DNA of 64,000 nucleotides, taken from Gemmobacter aquatilis. GTDB lineage: Bacteria; Pseudomonadota; Alphaproteobacteria; Rhodobacterales; Rhodobacteraceae. The translations under genes and the position numbers were made by a program. Below are positions 26,700 through 34,687 of this stretch, piece by piece (within the stretch, counting starts at the first letter, position 1; every line of letters begins with the position of its first letter). The stretch covers positions 1 to 64,000 of the forward strand of contig NZ_FOCE01000008.1 in assembly GCF_900110025.1 (NCBI RefSeq), written 5' to 3'. The notes below the pieces were generated by a model. The model had not been told where the DNA came from. It worked only from the letters and a program-made list of their open reading frames with translations, and ran no database searches.

Positions 26700-27272
26700 G
26701 TGATTGCCCCGGTTTTTCTTCTGGTCCTGTCGGCGCTGGGGGCGATTTACGCCCTGACCCAGCCCGGTGCTGCCGATTGGCTGCCGCTTGCCGGGCTGTC
26801 GGCGCTGGCGAGCCTGTTGCTGCTGCTGAAAGCGTGGTGGGGCGGGCGCGGCAGGGCGGTGCGCAGGCGCGCGGCCGCAAACCATATCATCGTCGATGGC
26901 TCGAACGTGATGCACTGGAAAGGCGGCCCGCCGCAGATCGGGCCCCTACGCGAGGTGATTGCGCGGCTGTTGGACGAGGGCTTTGCCCCCGCCGCCGTGT
27001 TCGATGCCAATGCGGGCCACAAGATCGGCGGGCGCTATATGCACGATCAGGCTTTGGGCCGCGCGATTGGCCTGCCGGCGGACCGGGTGCTGGTGGTGGA
27101 CAAGGGCACGCCCGCCGATCCGGTGATTCTGGCCGTCGCGCGTGGCTATGGCGCGCGGATCGTGACCAACGACCGTTACCGCGACTGGCTGCACGATTAC
27201 CCCGAGGCGGCCCAGCCCGGCACGCTGATCCGTGGCGGCTATCGTGACGGCCGGCTGTGGCTGGATCTGTAG
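26700..27272 (+). CDS. Membrane-anchored NYN/Zc3h12a-like ribonuclease domain protein
   Basis: A 190-residue protein with two hydrophobic helices (residues 3-45), an Arg-rich stop (GRGRAVRRR), then a PIN/NYN-type nuclease domain. Key acidic residues appear in IIVDGSNVMHW, AAVFDANAG and IVTNDRYRDWL. The last block matches Zc3h12a-like RNases (regnase type). I infer a membrane-tethered endoribonuclease; the target is unknown. Translation begins at a GTG (26700) right after the ftsK terminator. It is convergent with the decarboxylase gene, with only 9 bp between stops. Confidence 0.8.
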   Translation: MIAPVFLLVLSALGAIYALTQPGAADWLPLAGLSALASLLLLLKAWWGGRGRAVRRRAAANHIIVDGSNVMHWKGGPPQIGPLREVIARLLDEGFAPAAVFDANAGHKIGGRYMHDQALGRAIGLPADRVLVVDKGTPADPVILAVARGYGARIVTNDRYRDWLHDYPEAAQPGTLIRGGYRDGRLWLDL

Positions 27273-27281
27273 GCGGCGGGG

Positions 27282-28523
27282 TTAGCCCGGCGTCGGCAGC
27301 GCCGGGGCGATCCGCGTCACGTCGCGCAACTGGCCGCCTTCGGCGAGGATTTCGCGCGGGGTGGGGTGGCTGATGAAATGCAGCGGGCTGGCGGTGGGGC
27401 CATAGGCGCCGCTGGTATGAAGGGCGATCAGGTCGCCTTCAGCCAGCGGGGGCAGCAGCACGCCGCCGCCGATCTTGTCGATCGAGGTGCAGAGCGGGCC
27501 GGAAAGATCGACCTTTTCCTCGCCGATCCCACCACCGACCTTGTGCATGACGTAGTTGCGGCGCAGCACCATGCCGAAATTGCCCGAGGCGGCGAGATGG
27601 GCGTTCATGCCGCCGTCGCAGATCGCAAGGCGGCTGCCGCGCGAGGCTTTGGTGGAGATGACGCGGGTGACGAAATAGCCCGCCTCGCCCACCAGAAAGC
27701 GGCCCAGTTCCAGCACGAGTTTCGTCTGGGCAAAGCGGGGTTCGCTGCGGAAGGCGCTCAGGTCCGGGCCGATGTCGGCGGCGATGTCAGGCAGGGACAG
27801 CGGCGTGTCGCCGGGGTGATAGGGGATGCCGAGGCCGGAGCCGAACACGAGTTTTTGCGGCGTCAGGCCCTGCGCCGCGCAGGTGTCGCGGAAGATCTGC
27901 AGGAAGATGCGCCAGTTTTCGGCTATGGCGGCGGGTTTCAGGCATTGGGTGCCGGAATAGATGTGCAGCCCGATCACCCGCAGATGCGGCAGGGCGAGGA
28001 TCTGCGGCAGGATTTCGGGGGCGTCCTCGATGTCGATGCCGAAGGGGCTGGGGCGGCCCGCCATATGGTCGCCAAAGCCCTTGGGCACGCGGTCGGGGGC
28101 GAGGCGGATCAGCACGGGCTGCACGCGGCCCAGGGCGGCGGCGATGCGGTTGGCGGCTTGCGCCTCGCGCAGGCTTTCCAGCACCAGCTCGCCCAGCCCT
28201 GCCGCGATTGTCGCCTGCACTTCGGCGTCGCGCTTGGCCGGGCCGGTGAAGGAGGCGCGGTCGGGCGCCCATCCGGCGGCGCAGGCCAGCGCAAATTCAC
28301 CGCCCGAGGACACGTCGATCAGATCGACGCGCGGTTCCAGCCAGGACAGCAGCGCCGGGTTGGGGTTGCATTTCATCGCATAGCTGAGCGCAAACCACTG
28401 GCCCAGCGTGGCGCGCAGATCGGCCAGACGGGTGTCGATGGCATCGGTGACATAGACATAGGCGGGGGTGCCGAACCGGCCCGCCGCCGATGCCAGCAGG
28501 GGGTCGAGATCAGGCTTCGGCAT
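27282..28523 (-). CDS. PLP-dependent decarboxylase, exosortase-A-associated type
   Basis: A 413-residue fold-type III PLP enzyme of the diaminopimelate/ornithine decarboxylase family. The PLP lysine is K51 in SYAMKCNPNP. Other motifs are DVSSGGEFALA, GLHIYSGTQ, GSGLGIPY, VLELGRFLVGEAGYFV, DGGMNAHLAASGNFG, and the second-subunit substrate block GPLCTSID. The last three are wording I know from the decarboxylase that accompanies exosortase A loci (TIGR03099). The substrate is unknown and may be an amino acid carried on the neighbouring ACP. It overlaps the ACP gene by 14 nt and is the last gene of the six-gene run. Confidence 0.85.
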   Translation of the reverse strand: MPKPDLDPLLASAAGRFGTPAYVYVTDAIDTRLADLRATLGQWFALSYAMKCNPNPALLSWLEPRVDLIDVSSGGEFALACAAGWAPDRASFTGPAKRDAEVQATIAAGLGELVLESLREAQAANRIAAALGRVQPVLIRLAPDRVPKGFGDHMAGRPSPFGIDIEDAPEILPQILALPHLRVIGLHIYSGTQCLKPAAIAENWRIFLQIFRDTCAAQGLTPQKLVFGSGLGIPYHPGDTPLSLPDIAADIGPDLSAFRSEPRFAQTKLVLELGRFLVGEAGYFVTRVISTKASRGSRLAICDGGMNAHLAASGNFGMVLRRNYVMHKVGGGIGEEKVDLSGPLCTSIDKIGGGVLLPPLAEGDLIALHTSGAYGPTASPLHFISHPTPREILAEGGQLRDVTRIAPALPTPG

Positions 28524-28746
28524 GGGCGTAGGCCACGATGGCCTGCACGGTGTCGAAATTTTCCAGCGTCACATCTGCGGGGCGCACCTCGATCCCGGCC
28601 TGTTCTTCGACAAAGGCGATGATGGTCATCATGGCGACGGAATCGAGCAGGCCGGAGGAGAACAGCTCGGTCTCCGGCGCGATGTCGTCTTCAAGGTTCA
28701 GGTCGTTGCGCAGATAGGCGATCAGGGTGTCGGCAGTCAGGGTCAT
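28510..28746 (-). CDS. Free-standing acyl/peptidyl carrier protein
   Basis: A 78-residue acidic four-helix carrier protein. The phosphopantetheine serine is S36 in GLLDSVAMM. The DSVAMM wording, instead of DSLDTVEL, sets it apart from fatty-acid AcpP and is like carriers that work with AMP ligases. It sits between the AMP ligase (21 bp upstream) and the decarboxylase (14-nt overlap), which suggests that the ligase loads it and the decarboxylase acts on, or next to, the tethered group. A phosphopantetheinyl transferase is not in the window. Confidence 0.88.
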   Translation of the reverse strand: MTLTADTLIAYLRNDLNLEDDIAPETELFSSGLLDSVAMMTIIAFVEEQAGIEVRPADVTLENFDTVQAIVAYAHAEA

Positions 28747-28767
28747 GGCGTCCTCGGGGTGATCGGA

Positions 28768-30312
28768 TCAGGGGCGCGCCTTGCAGGCGGCGATGACGGC
28801 GGGGCGATCAAGCTTGCCGCTTGCGGTGCGGGGCATGGCGCCGGGCCAGGGGTGCAGGCGGCGGGGCACCATGTAATGGGCCATGGTCTTGCGGCAATGG
28901 GCCAGAAGGGCGGCTTCGGTCGTGTCGGGCAGCAGGGTTGCGGCGACATGGACGGCCTGCCCCAGATCGGGGTCATCGGTGCCGTAAGCCACGACATCGG
29001 TGACAAGGCCGGATTTCGACACGAGGTCTTCAACCTCGGTCGGCGACAGGCGGAAGCCGAGGGTCTTAATCATGTCGTCCATCCGGCCCACGAACCACAG
29101 ATCGCCGTCTTCGTCCACGCGGATCAGATCGCCCGACCAGACCACCGGCGCGTCGCCGATCAGCGGGGCGAGTTCGGGGCAGGGGCGGATTTTCTCGGCG
29201 GTCAGGTCGGGGCGTTCCCAGTAACCCATGCTGACGAGCGGGCCGGCATGGACCAGCTCTCCCTGTTCGCCCGGGCCTGCGGGGCCGATGCCGGGTTTGA
29301 CGACAAACACCTGCGCATAGGGGATGCCCTGGCCGATGGAACCCATCTTGGCGGCAAAGCGGGCGGGGGGCAGGTAGGTAGACCGGAACGCCTCGGTCAG
29401 GCCATACATCAGGAAGATTTCGGCGCCGGGAAACACCTGCGGCAGCAAGGGCAGGATGTCGGGCGGGATCTTGCCGCCGGTATTGGTGATGCGGCGCAGG
29501 GCGGGCAGCGGGGTGGGGGCGTCGCGCAGGTAGCGGGCGATCTGGTTCCACAGCGGCGGCACGCCTGCGATGCCGGTGGCGCCATGGGTGGCGGCGCTGC
29601 GGATCACCTCGGACGGCATGGCGACGGGCTGGTGGATGACGGTGCCGCCCAGCAGCAGCATGGTGGTCAACTGGTTCAGCCCGGCGTCGAAACTGTAGGG
29701 CAGGACCGACAGCAGCCGGTCGTCTGCGGTCAGCCGCAGATATTCGGCCACGGCCTGCGCGCCGATGCGGATGTTGCTGTGGCTGAGCATCACGCCCTTG
29801 GGCATCCCGGTGGAGCCGGAGGTGTAGATGATCATCGCAAGGCTGGCCGGGTCGGGCGTGGCCTCGGGCGCGGTGGCGGGGGGCAGATCGTCCCAGCGCG
29901 TGGCGCCGTCGGGCAGGGTGCCTGCGCCGCGCGCCAGCATTGGCAGGGGCGTGGGCAGGGCGGCGACGACCGGGGCGGCGGCGGCGCGGCCCAGGATCAC
30001 CGCGCGGGCGCGGCAATCGCCCGCGACATAGGCCAGTTGCGCGGGCGTCCATTGCACGTTCACATTGACCACCACGGCGCCGATCTTCAGCGCGCCGAAC
30101 ATGGCGGCAACCTCGTCAATCCCCTTGCGGACATGGACGATCACCCGGTCGCCTGCGGTGATGCCGCTGGCCAGAAGCCATGCGGCGACGCGATCCGCCT
30201 CGGCGGCGAGGTCGGCATAGGTGGCTTGTCGCTTGTCGTCGATCAGGGCGATCTTGGCGGCGCGGGCGGGCAGGTTGTCGGCCAGCAGGCGATACAGGGG
30301 CGCGCCGGTCAT
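28768..30312 (-). CDS. AMP-forming acyl/aminoacyl ligase, exosortase-A-associated type
   Basis: A 514-residue ANL-superfamily adenylating enzyme. The P-loop-like motif is IIYTSGSTGMPKG; others are LPYSFDAGLNQL, ITNTGGKIP, MYGLTEAFRSTYLPP, VWSGDLIRVDEDG, and the C-terminal catalytic Lys in TASGKLDRP. The phrases DAGLNQLTT and LTEAFRSTYLPP match ligases paired with exosortase A loci (TIGR03098, by memory). It probably activates an acid or amino acid and loads it onto the adjacent carrier protein. The start overlaps the acetyltransferase stop (ATGA). Confidence 0.87.
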   Translation of the reverse strand: MTGAPLYRLLADNLPARAAKIALIDDKRQATYADLAAEADRVAAWLLASGITAGDRVIVHVRKGIDEVAAMFGALKIGAVVVNVNVQWTPAQLAYVAGDCRARAVILGRAAAAPVVAALPTPLPMLARGAGTLPDGATRWDDLPPATAPEATPDPASLAMIIYTSGSTGMPKGVMLSHSNIRIGAQAVAEYLRLTADDRLLSVLPYSFDAGLNQLTTMLLLGGTVIHQPVAMPSEVIRSAATHGATGIAGVPPLWNQIARYLRDAPTPLPALRRITNTGGKIPPDILPLLPQVFPGAEIFLMYGLTEAFRSTYLPPARFAAKMGSIGQGIPYAQVFVVKPGIGPAGPGEQGELVHAGPLVSMGYWERPDLTAEKIRPCPELAPLIGDAPVVWSGDLIRVDEDGDLWFVGRMDDMIKTLGFRLSPTEVEDLVSKSGLVTDVVAYGTDDPDLGQAVHVAATLLPDTTEAALLAHCRKTMAHYMVPRRLHPWPGAMPRTASGKLDRPAVIAACKARP

Positions 30313-30833
30313 TTCGGGGCCTTCTTGGCAAAGATCGGCAGGCGCGGGTAGATTTTGGCGGGCGAGCCGATGGCGATGGAATCGGCGGGGACATTGGTGG
30401 TGACGCAGGTATTGGCACCGATGCGCACCCGGTCGCCGATCTTGATGCGGCCCAGCACGGTGGAGTTGACGCCGATGAACACATCGTCGCCGATCACCGG
30501 GGCGCCCGCGCCCATATTGGTGCCGATGGTGACATTGTGCATCACGCCGCAGCGGTCGCCGATCACCGCATCGGGGTGGATCGACAGCGAGCCTTCGGCA
30601 TGGACGATGTGAAAATCCTTGCCGATCTGCGTCTGCGGCGGAATCCACACCTTGGTGACATTGAGGATGAACAGCTTCAGCACTCCGTAGCCCTTGTTCG
30701 CCAGCCAGCGCAGCGCCGGGTTGCGGAGGCCGATGGCAAAGCGGCCATAGCGATAGATGGCCAGCGACACGAAGGCGGGCTCGGTCAGGGACCGGCCGTG
30801 GCGGATGTAATCCTCTTTGATCTCTTTGAACAC
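30309..30833 (-). CDS. Hexapeptide-repeat acetyltransferase, serine-acetyltransferase-like
   Basis: A 174-residue left-handed beta-helix protein with repeated hexapeptides such as IHPDAVIGDRCGVMHNVTIG, APVIGDDVFIGVNSTVLG and IKIGDRVRIGANTCV. The catalytic-type His lies in GVMHN and in IVHAEGS. The short N-terminus lacks the helical domain of housekeeping CysE, so an O- or N-acetyl/acyl transfer to a glycan or to the ACP product is more likely than cysteine synthesis. It is translationally coupled to the AMP ligase, which places it in that pathway. GT61 lies 97 bp upstream on the same strand. Confidence 0.85.
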   Translation of the reverse strand: MFKEIKEDYIRHGRSLTEPAFVSLAIYRYGRFAIGLRNPALRWLANKGYGVLKLFILNVTKVWIPPQTQIGKDFHIVHAEGSLSIHPDAVIGDRCGVMHNVTIGTNMGAGAPVIGDDVFIGVNSTVLGRIKIGDRVRIGANTCVTTNVPADSIAIGSPAKIYPRLPIFAKKAPK

Positions 30834-30930
30834 GGTGAAAGGCTTCCGTTAGGTCAATGGGGAATGGCTGCGGATTGCAAGGTGAAGGCCGAAAAGGGCA
30901 ACGATATGGCCCGGATCGGGCAATCTGTGG

Positions 30931-31971
30931 TTAGGGGATCAGGTCAAGCGTGCGGGCGATTTCGCCCCAGTCGGCCTCGTATTCGCCATTGCCGCCGGTG
31001 GAGACGATGAAGGCGAAGCGCAGGCCCTGCCGGTCGGTGAAGATCTTCAGCGGCACGGTCATCCGGTCGGGGGGCTGGATGGTCAGCAGCGCGCTGCCGG
31101 GGGGCATGACGGCCACGCCGTTGCACATATGGCTGCCTTCGACCCCGGCGATGATGCGGGCACCGCCGCAGGCTTGCAGCAGGTCATCCAGCGGTGTGGT
31201 CATCGGGTCCAGCACGCGAAAGCCGCGGTCGCGTTCCAGCCGGGCGGCGATCTCCATCTCATTGCGCAGCACGCGGCGAGAGCCGGAAGTGCCGCGCAGC
31301 AGGAAGACGCCGGGATTGGGGGCAGGGGTCTGGCCAGCCAGCAGCCGCTGGCGCATCGCTTCGCCGCGGGCGGCCTTGTGCGGGTTGGGGGCGAGATCGT
31401 CGAACAGGATCAGTTCGTCGAAATGCGCGTCAGCGATGCGGCGGGGGGTCATGCCCAGCAGCGATTCAAAGCGCGGGATATTGCCGGGGCGGGGCCCAAG
31501 GGTCGCCACGGGCATGCCGGTTTCGGCGGCGAGGGTGTGGGTCAGGCAATCATCCAGCAGCCACATGCCGAACCAGCGGTTGCCGTTCCAGCTTTCATAG
31601 AATGCGCCGGACAGGGCCTCGCGCGGGCGGGGGCGCAGCGGGTTGCGGTGCTTTCGGGCGCGCAGGTGGTATTCGGCGTGCTGATGATACAGCACGCCAT
31701 CCACCAGATCGACATCGCGCAGCCGGAAGCCGCGCGTGGCGGTCAGCGCCACGTCGCAATCGCCATGGCAGGCGGCGAGGGTGGCGGGCAGATCGGCAAA
31801 TTCGGTGGCGCGGATACGGTCAATCTGATCGGGCAGGAAGATCGCGGGCGGCAGATATGCGGTTTGCGCCGGGGCGATTTCCCAGCTTTCGATGGCGAGA
31901 TCGGTCAGGGCGGGGGGCTGATGCCCCGCCAGCCTGCGCAGCCGGTTGGTGATGGGTTTCACGAATGCCAT
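30931..31971 (-). CDS. Glycosyltransferase family 61 protein
   Basis: A 346-residue cytoplasmic protein of the GT61 (DUF563) type. The most diagnostic part is C-terminal: ARIIAGVEGSHMCNGVAVMP followed by GSALLTIQPPDRM, preceded by FLLRGTSGSRRVLRNEMEIA. FYESWNGNRWFGMWLLDDC lies in the N-terminal half. GT61 enzymes add sugars to polysaccharides or glycoproteins; donor and acceptor are unknown here. The ATG at 31971 has GGAG 6 nt upstream. It is the second gene of the minus-strand run, so it likely builds the glycan that the downstream genes decorate. Confidence 0.8.
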   Translation of the reverse strand: MAFVKPITNRLRRLAGHQPPALTDLAIESWEIAPAQTAYLPPAIFLPDQIDRIRATEFADLPATLAACHGDCDVALTATRGFRLRDVDLVDGVLYHQHAEYHLRARKHRNPLRPRPREALSGAFYESWNGNRWFGMWLLDDCLTHTLAAETGMPVATLGPRPGNIPRFESLLGMTPRRIADAHFDELILFDDLAPNPHKAARGEAMRQRLLAGQTPAPNPGVFLLRGTSGSRRVLRNEMEIAARLERDRGFRVLDPMTTPLDDLLQACGGARIIAGVEGSHMCNGVAVMPPGSALLTIQPPDRMTVPLKIFTDRQGLRFAFIVSTGGNGEYEADWGEIARTLDLIP

Positions 31972-32057
31972 GCGGGACTCCTGTCGCGCGATGATGGTCA
32001 GGCTAGGGCAGAAAGGCGGCGCGGGGAAGGAAAGCCGGGGTTGTGGGGCAGGTTTGG

Positions 32058-33188
32058 TCAGGGCGCGGGCAGGGCGGTGATCGCGTCGATCAGCGTTTGG
32101 GCGATCAGGGCATGGTCGTCCAGCGTCGGGTGCCAGTCGCAGGCGTGGCGGCCCAGCTTTGGCAGCGGGACCAGCGTTGTGGCAAGGCCCGTGCTGGCCA
32201 GTTCGGCCTGTGCGGCCTGATGGGCGGCGAGGATGTCGGCGCCGTATTCGGTGAACACCAGCAGCAGGATCTGCGCGTGCGGGGCCTCGGCGTGGCGTTG
32301 ACGGGTGAAGGCGACCAGCGCGCGGGTGAAATCGGCGCGCAGGGCGGCGGCATCGGGCCAAGGCTCGCCGTCGCGCAGCGGGGTGGAGAAATCGTTGGAG
32401 CCCAGCGCGATGACGATGATCTGAGGCGGGGTTTCGGGCGGGGGCGGGTAGAGCATGGTCATCGTGCGCCCCGGATCGGCGCCGTCGTAATTGCGCACGA
32501 GGCCAAGGCCGGAGCGGGCGATGAGCCGGTAATCGGCGCCGAACTGCGCAGCGGTGCGCGGGCCGAAGGCGGCGCTGCTGTCGGTGGCGAGGAAGACGGT
32601 GTCGGGTGTGCAGGCGCGGTTGGTGGCGGTGTTGGCGTAACCCACGCTGTCGGAATCGCCGATGAAGTCGAACAGCCGGGCCGCCGGGGCCGGGGGTGGC
32701 AGAGCCGTGCTGCCGGGGGGCAGGAAGACGCCGCCGAACAGCGCCGGTCCGGGGCTTTCGCTCAGCTTTTCCAGTGCGATGTCATGCGGGCCGGGGGGCA
32801 GGCCGGTCAGATCGACCACCTGATTGCCGGTGCGGGTGAGGATCGCCACGGGGCGGCCATCCAGCGACAGGCGAAAGCGGTTGGCGGCATCATCGAACAG
32901 CAGGCGCAGGGCGGTGCCGGTGAAGCGGGCCCGCAGGTGCAGGCCGGGCCAGTCGTGCTGCAGCCCTTCGGGGGTGGCGGTGGCGAGGCCGGTGACCTGT
33001 GGCGCAAGGCGGGGCAGGGCGGTGACGGCAGAGGGGGGCAGCAGGGCGATCTGCGGCGCCCCCGCCAGCGGCTGGATCACCGGGGGCAGGGGGCGGGCTT
33101 CGGGTGCGGGCGGCTGCCGCAGGGCGAAGCCCGTCAAGGCCGCCGCCATGACCGGGGCGAGTGCCAGCGCCGCAATGCGTTTCGTCAT
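32058..33188 (-). CDS. Exported CE2-like carbohydrate esterase (SGNH hydrolase)
   Basis: A 376-residue protein with a signal-like hydrophobic N-terminus (IAALALAPVMAAALTGFAL), a beta-rich N-terminal domain (about 70-165) and an SGNH hydrolase domain starting at FIGDSDSVGY (nucleophile Ser 179). IIVIALGSNDFSTPL is the oxyanion block, and GRHACDWHPTLDDHALIA holds the catalytic Asp-His. The two-domain layout matches carbohydrate esterase family 2, which removes acetyl groups from sugars. It is the first gene of the six-gene minus-strand run, 86 bp before the GT61 gene. I infer deacetylation of a cell-surface or extracellular glycan. Confidence 0.8.
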   Translation of the reverse strand: MTKRIAALALAPVMAAALTGFALRQPPAPEARPLPPVIQPLAGAPQIALLPPSAVTALPRLAPQVTGLATATPEGLQHDWPGLHLRARFTGTALRLLFDDAANRFRLSLDGRPVAILTRTGNQVVDLTGLPPGPHDIALEKLSESPGPALFGGVFLPPGSTALPPPAPAARLFDFIGDSDSVGYANTATNRACTPDTVFLATDSSAAFGPRTAAQFGADYRLIARSGLGLVRNYDGADPGRTMTMLYPPPPETPPQIIVIALGSNDFSTPLRDGEPWPDAAALRADFTRALVAFTRQRHAEAPHAQILLLVFTEYGADILAAHQAAQAELASTGLATTLVPLPKLGRHACDWHPTLDDHALIAQTLIDAITALPAP

Positions 33189-33556
33189 GCTGCCCACTTT
33201 TCCAAGGCCCCGCCTGTACTCGTCTGTGATAGCGTGGAACCTTGGTGTGGGGCAGGGCAAATCTGCCCGGGACAGGAAGCCGCCCGCGTGCAGCATGACT
33301 CGCCCGACAAGACCAGCCGCAGATCGGCCCGCAGGCGGATGTGCGCTCCGCGCCCGTGCCTTGTGTGCCGGAGGCCACAGGTCAACGCGATGCCGTCAAG
33401 GGTGTTGTCGGGTGTGTCGCCGAAGACGGATGTGAAAAATCCGATGGAAACCATCAACAACACGGTCCGCCTGCCGGGCATGGGGCGCAGCAGGGCTGGA
33501 CATCGGCGCCAGACCGGCCAAGGATGCAGGCAGATGAAATTCCCGGATCGACAGAC
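33189..33556. other. Divergent intergenic region, esterase / AbrB-type protein
   Basis: A 368-bp gap between two divergent genes. It must hold both promoters, but I see no clear -35/-10 pair, operator or hairpin. A plus-strand frame ending at 33560 overlaps the AbrB-type gene start, but its composition is not convincing as protein. An in-frame ATG at 33524 could extend the AbrB-type protein by 11 residues. Confidence 0.4.
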
Positions 33557-34597
33557 GTGACCCCAGTTTTTCGCAACATTCTTGCGTTGATCATCGGCGC
33601 GGCGGGCGGGTCTGCGTTTTACATGCTGGATTTGCCGTTGCCCTGGATGCTGGGGGCGCTGTTTGCGGGCATGGCGGCCTCGCTCGGCGGGCTGCCGGTA
33701 TTGCCGCCGGTGCGCATCCGGCCTGCGGTGGTGGCGGTGATCGGCGTCATGCTGGGCGCGCGCTTCACCCCGGCGGTGATGGATCATGCGGCGGCGTGGT
33801 CAGGCTCGCTGGCCTTGCTGCTGGTCTATATCTGCGTCGTTGCGGCGGTGATCGTGCCATTTTACCGGCTGTGCGGCAAGTTCGACTGGGTGACCGCCTA
33901 TTTCGCCGGGATGCCCGGCGGGCTGAACGAGATGATCGAGATCGGCGAGGCGAAGGGGGCGGATGTGCGCAGCATCATTCTGGCCCACAGCCTGCGCATC
34001 GTGGTCACCATTGCGCTGATCGCGGTGTGGTTCCGGGTGATTCAGGGCCATGCGGTGAACAGCAGCCGCAACTGGGTGGCGCTGGATGCGGTAAGCCTGC
34101 CGGATGCCGCGCTGATGATCGGCTGTGCGGTGCTGGGGGCCTTTGGCGGCGGCTGGCTGCGGCTGCCTGCGGCCAGTTTTCTGGGGCCGATGATCCTGTC
34201 AGGCGCGCTGCATCTGAGCGGGTTGAGCGACGGGGCGCCGCCGACGCTGGTGGTGAATGCCGCGCAGGTCTTGCTGGGCACGGTGCTGGGCTGCCGGTTT
34301 CTGGGGGTGCGGCTGGTGGAACTGGCGCGGGCGGCGGTGCTCAGCCTCGGGTCAACCGTGCTGACGCTGGCGATCGCGCTGGTGTTCTGTCTGATCCTGC
34401 AGCGCTTTCTGGGCATCGGGTTCGAGCAGGCGATGCTGGCGCTGGCGCCGGGGGGCCTGACCGAAATGGGGCTGGTGGCGCTGGCGATCCATGCCGATGT
34501 GGCCTTTGTGGCGCTGCATCATGTGGTACGGATTCTGGTGGTGATCCTGCTGGCCCCGGCGCTGTTTTCGCTGGTGGCGCGGTTGGGGCGCCGGTAG
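33557..34597 (+). CDS. AbrB-type integral membrane protein
   Basis: A 346-residue inner-membrane protein with about 9-10 hydrophobic helices in two repeated halves. The repeat signature is LDLPLPWMLGALFAG near the start and LAPGGLTEMGLVALAIHADVAFV in the second half; GMPGGLNEMIEIGEAKGADV is the matching motif of the first half. The Pfam family is called AbrB or ammonia monooxygenase by historical error and has no link to the DNA-binding AbrB. Transport of an unknown substrate is the best inference. The start is uncertain: GTG at 33557, or ATG at 33524. The RND operon follows 90 bp later. Confidence 0.8.
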   Translation: MTPVFRNILALIIGAAGGSAFYMLDLPLPWMLGALFAGMAASLGGLPVLPPVRIRPAVVAVIGVMLGARFTPAVMDHAAAWSGSLALLLVYICVVAAVIVPFYRLCGKFDWVTAYFAGMPGGLNEMIEIGEAKGADVRSIILAHSLRIVVTIALIAVWFRVIQGHAVNSSRNWVALDAVSLPDAALMIGCAVLGAFGGGWLRLPAASFLGPMILSGALHLSGLSDGAPPTLVVNAAQVLLGTVLGCRFLGVRLVELARAAVLSLGSTVLTLAIALVFCLILQRFLGIGFEQAMLALAPGGLTEMGLVALAIHADVAFVALHHVVRILVVILLAPALFSLVARLGRR

Positions 34598-34614
34598 CGC
34601 AATCAAACTCATAT

Positions 34615-34628
34615 TGACATAAGTGTCA
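34615..34628 (+). promoter_or_regulatory. Probable TetR operator of the RND operon
   Basis: TGACA-TAAG-TGTCA is a perfect inverted repeat with 5-bp arms, and it overlaps a -35-like TTGACA (34614-34619). Its centre lies 67 bp before the first adaptor gene. The operon ends with a TetR gene, so self-repression through this site is the natural inference. Confidence 0.6.
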
Positions 34629-34687
34629 TTATGGAGGAAATCGGAACCTTGCCGTGCGCAGGCGCGGTGGCACCCTGCGGAGGTCCG

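Noticed and set aside
33557-34597. AbrB name taken as a DNA-binding transition-state regulator
   Set aside because: The protein is almost entirely transmembrane helices; the family name is historical and unrelated to Bacillus AbrB.
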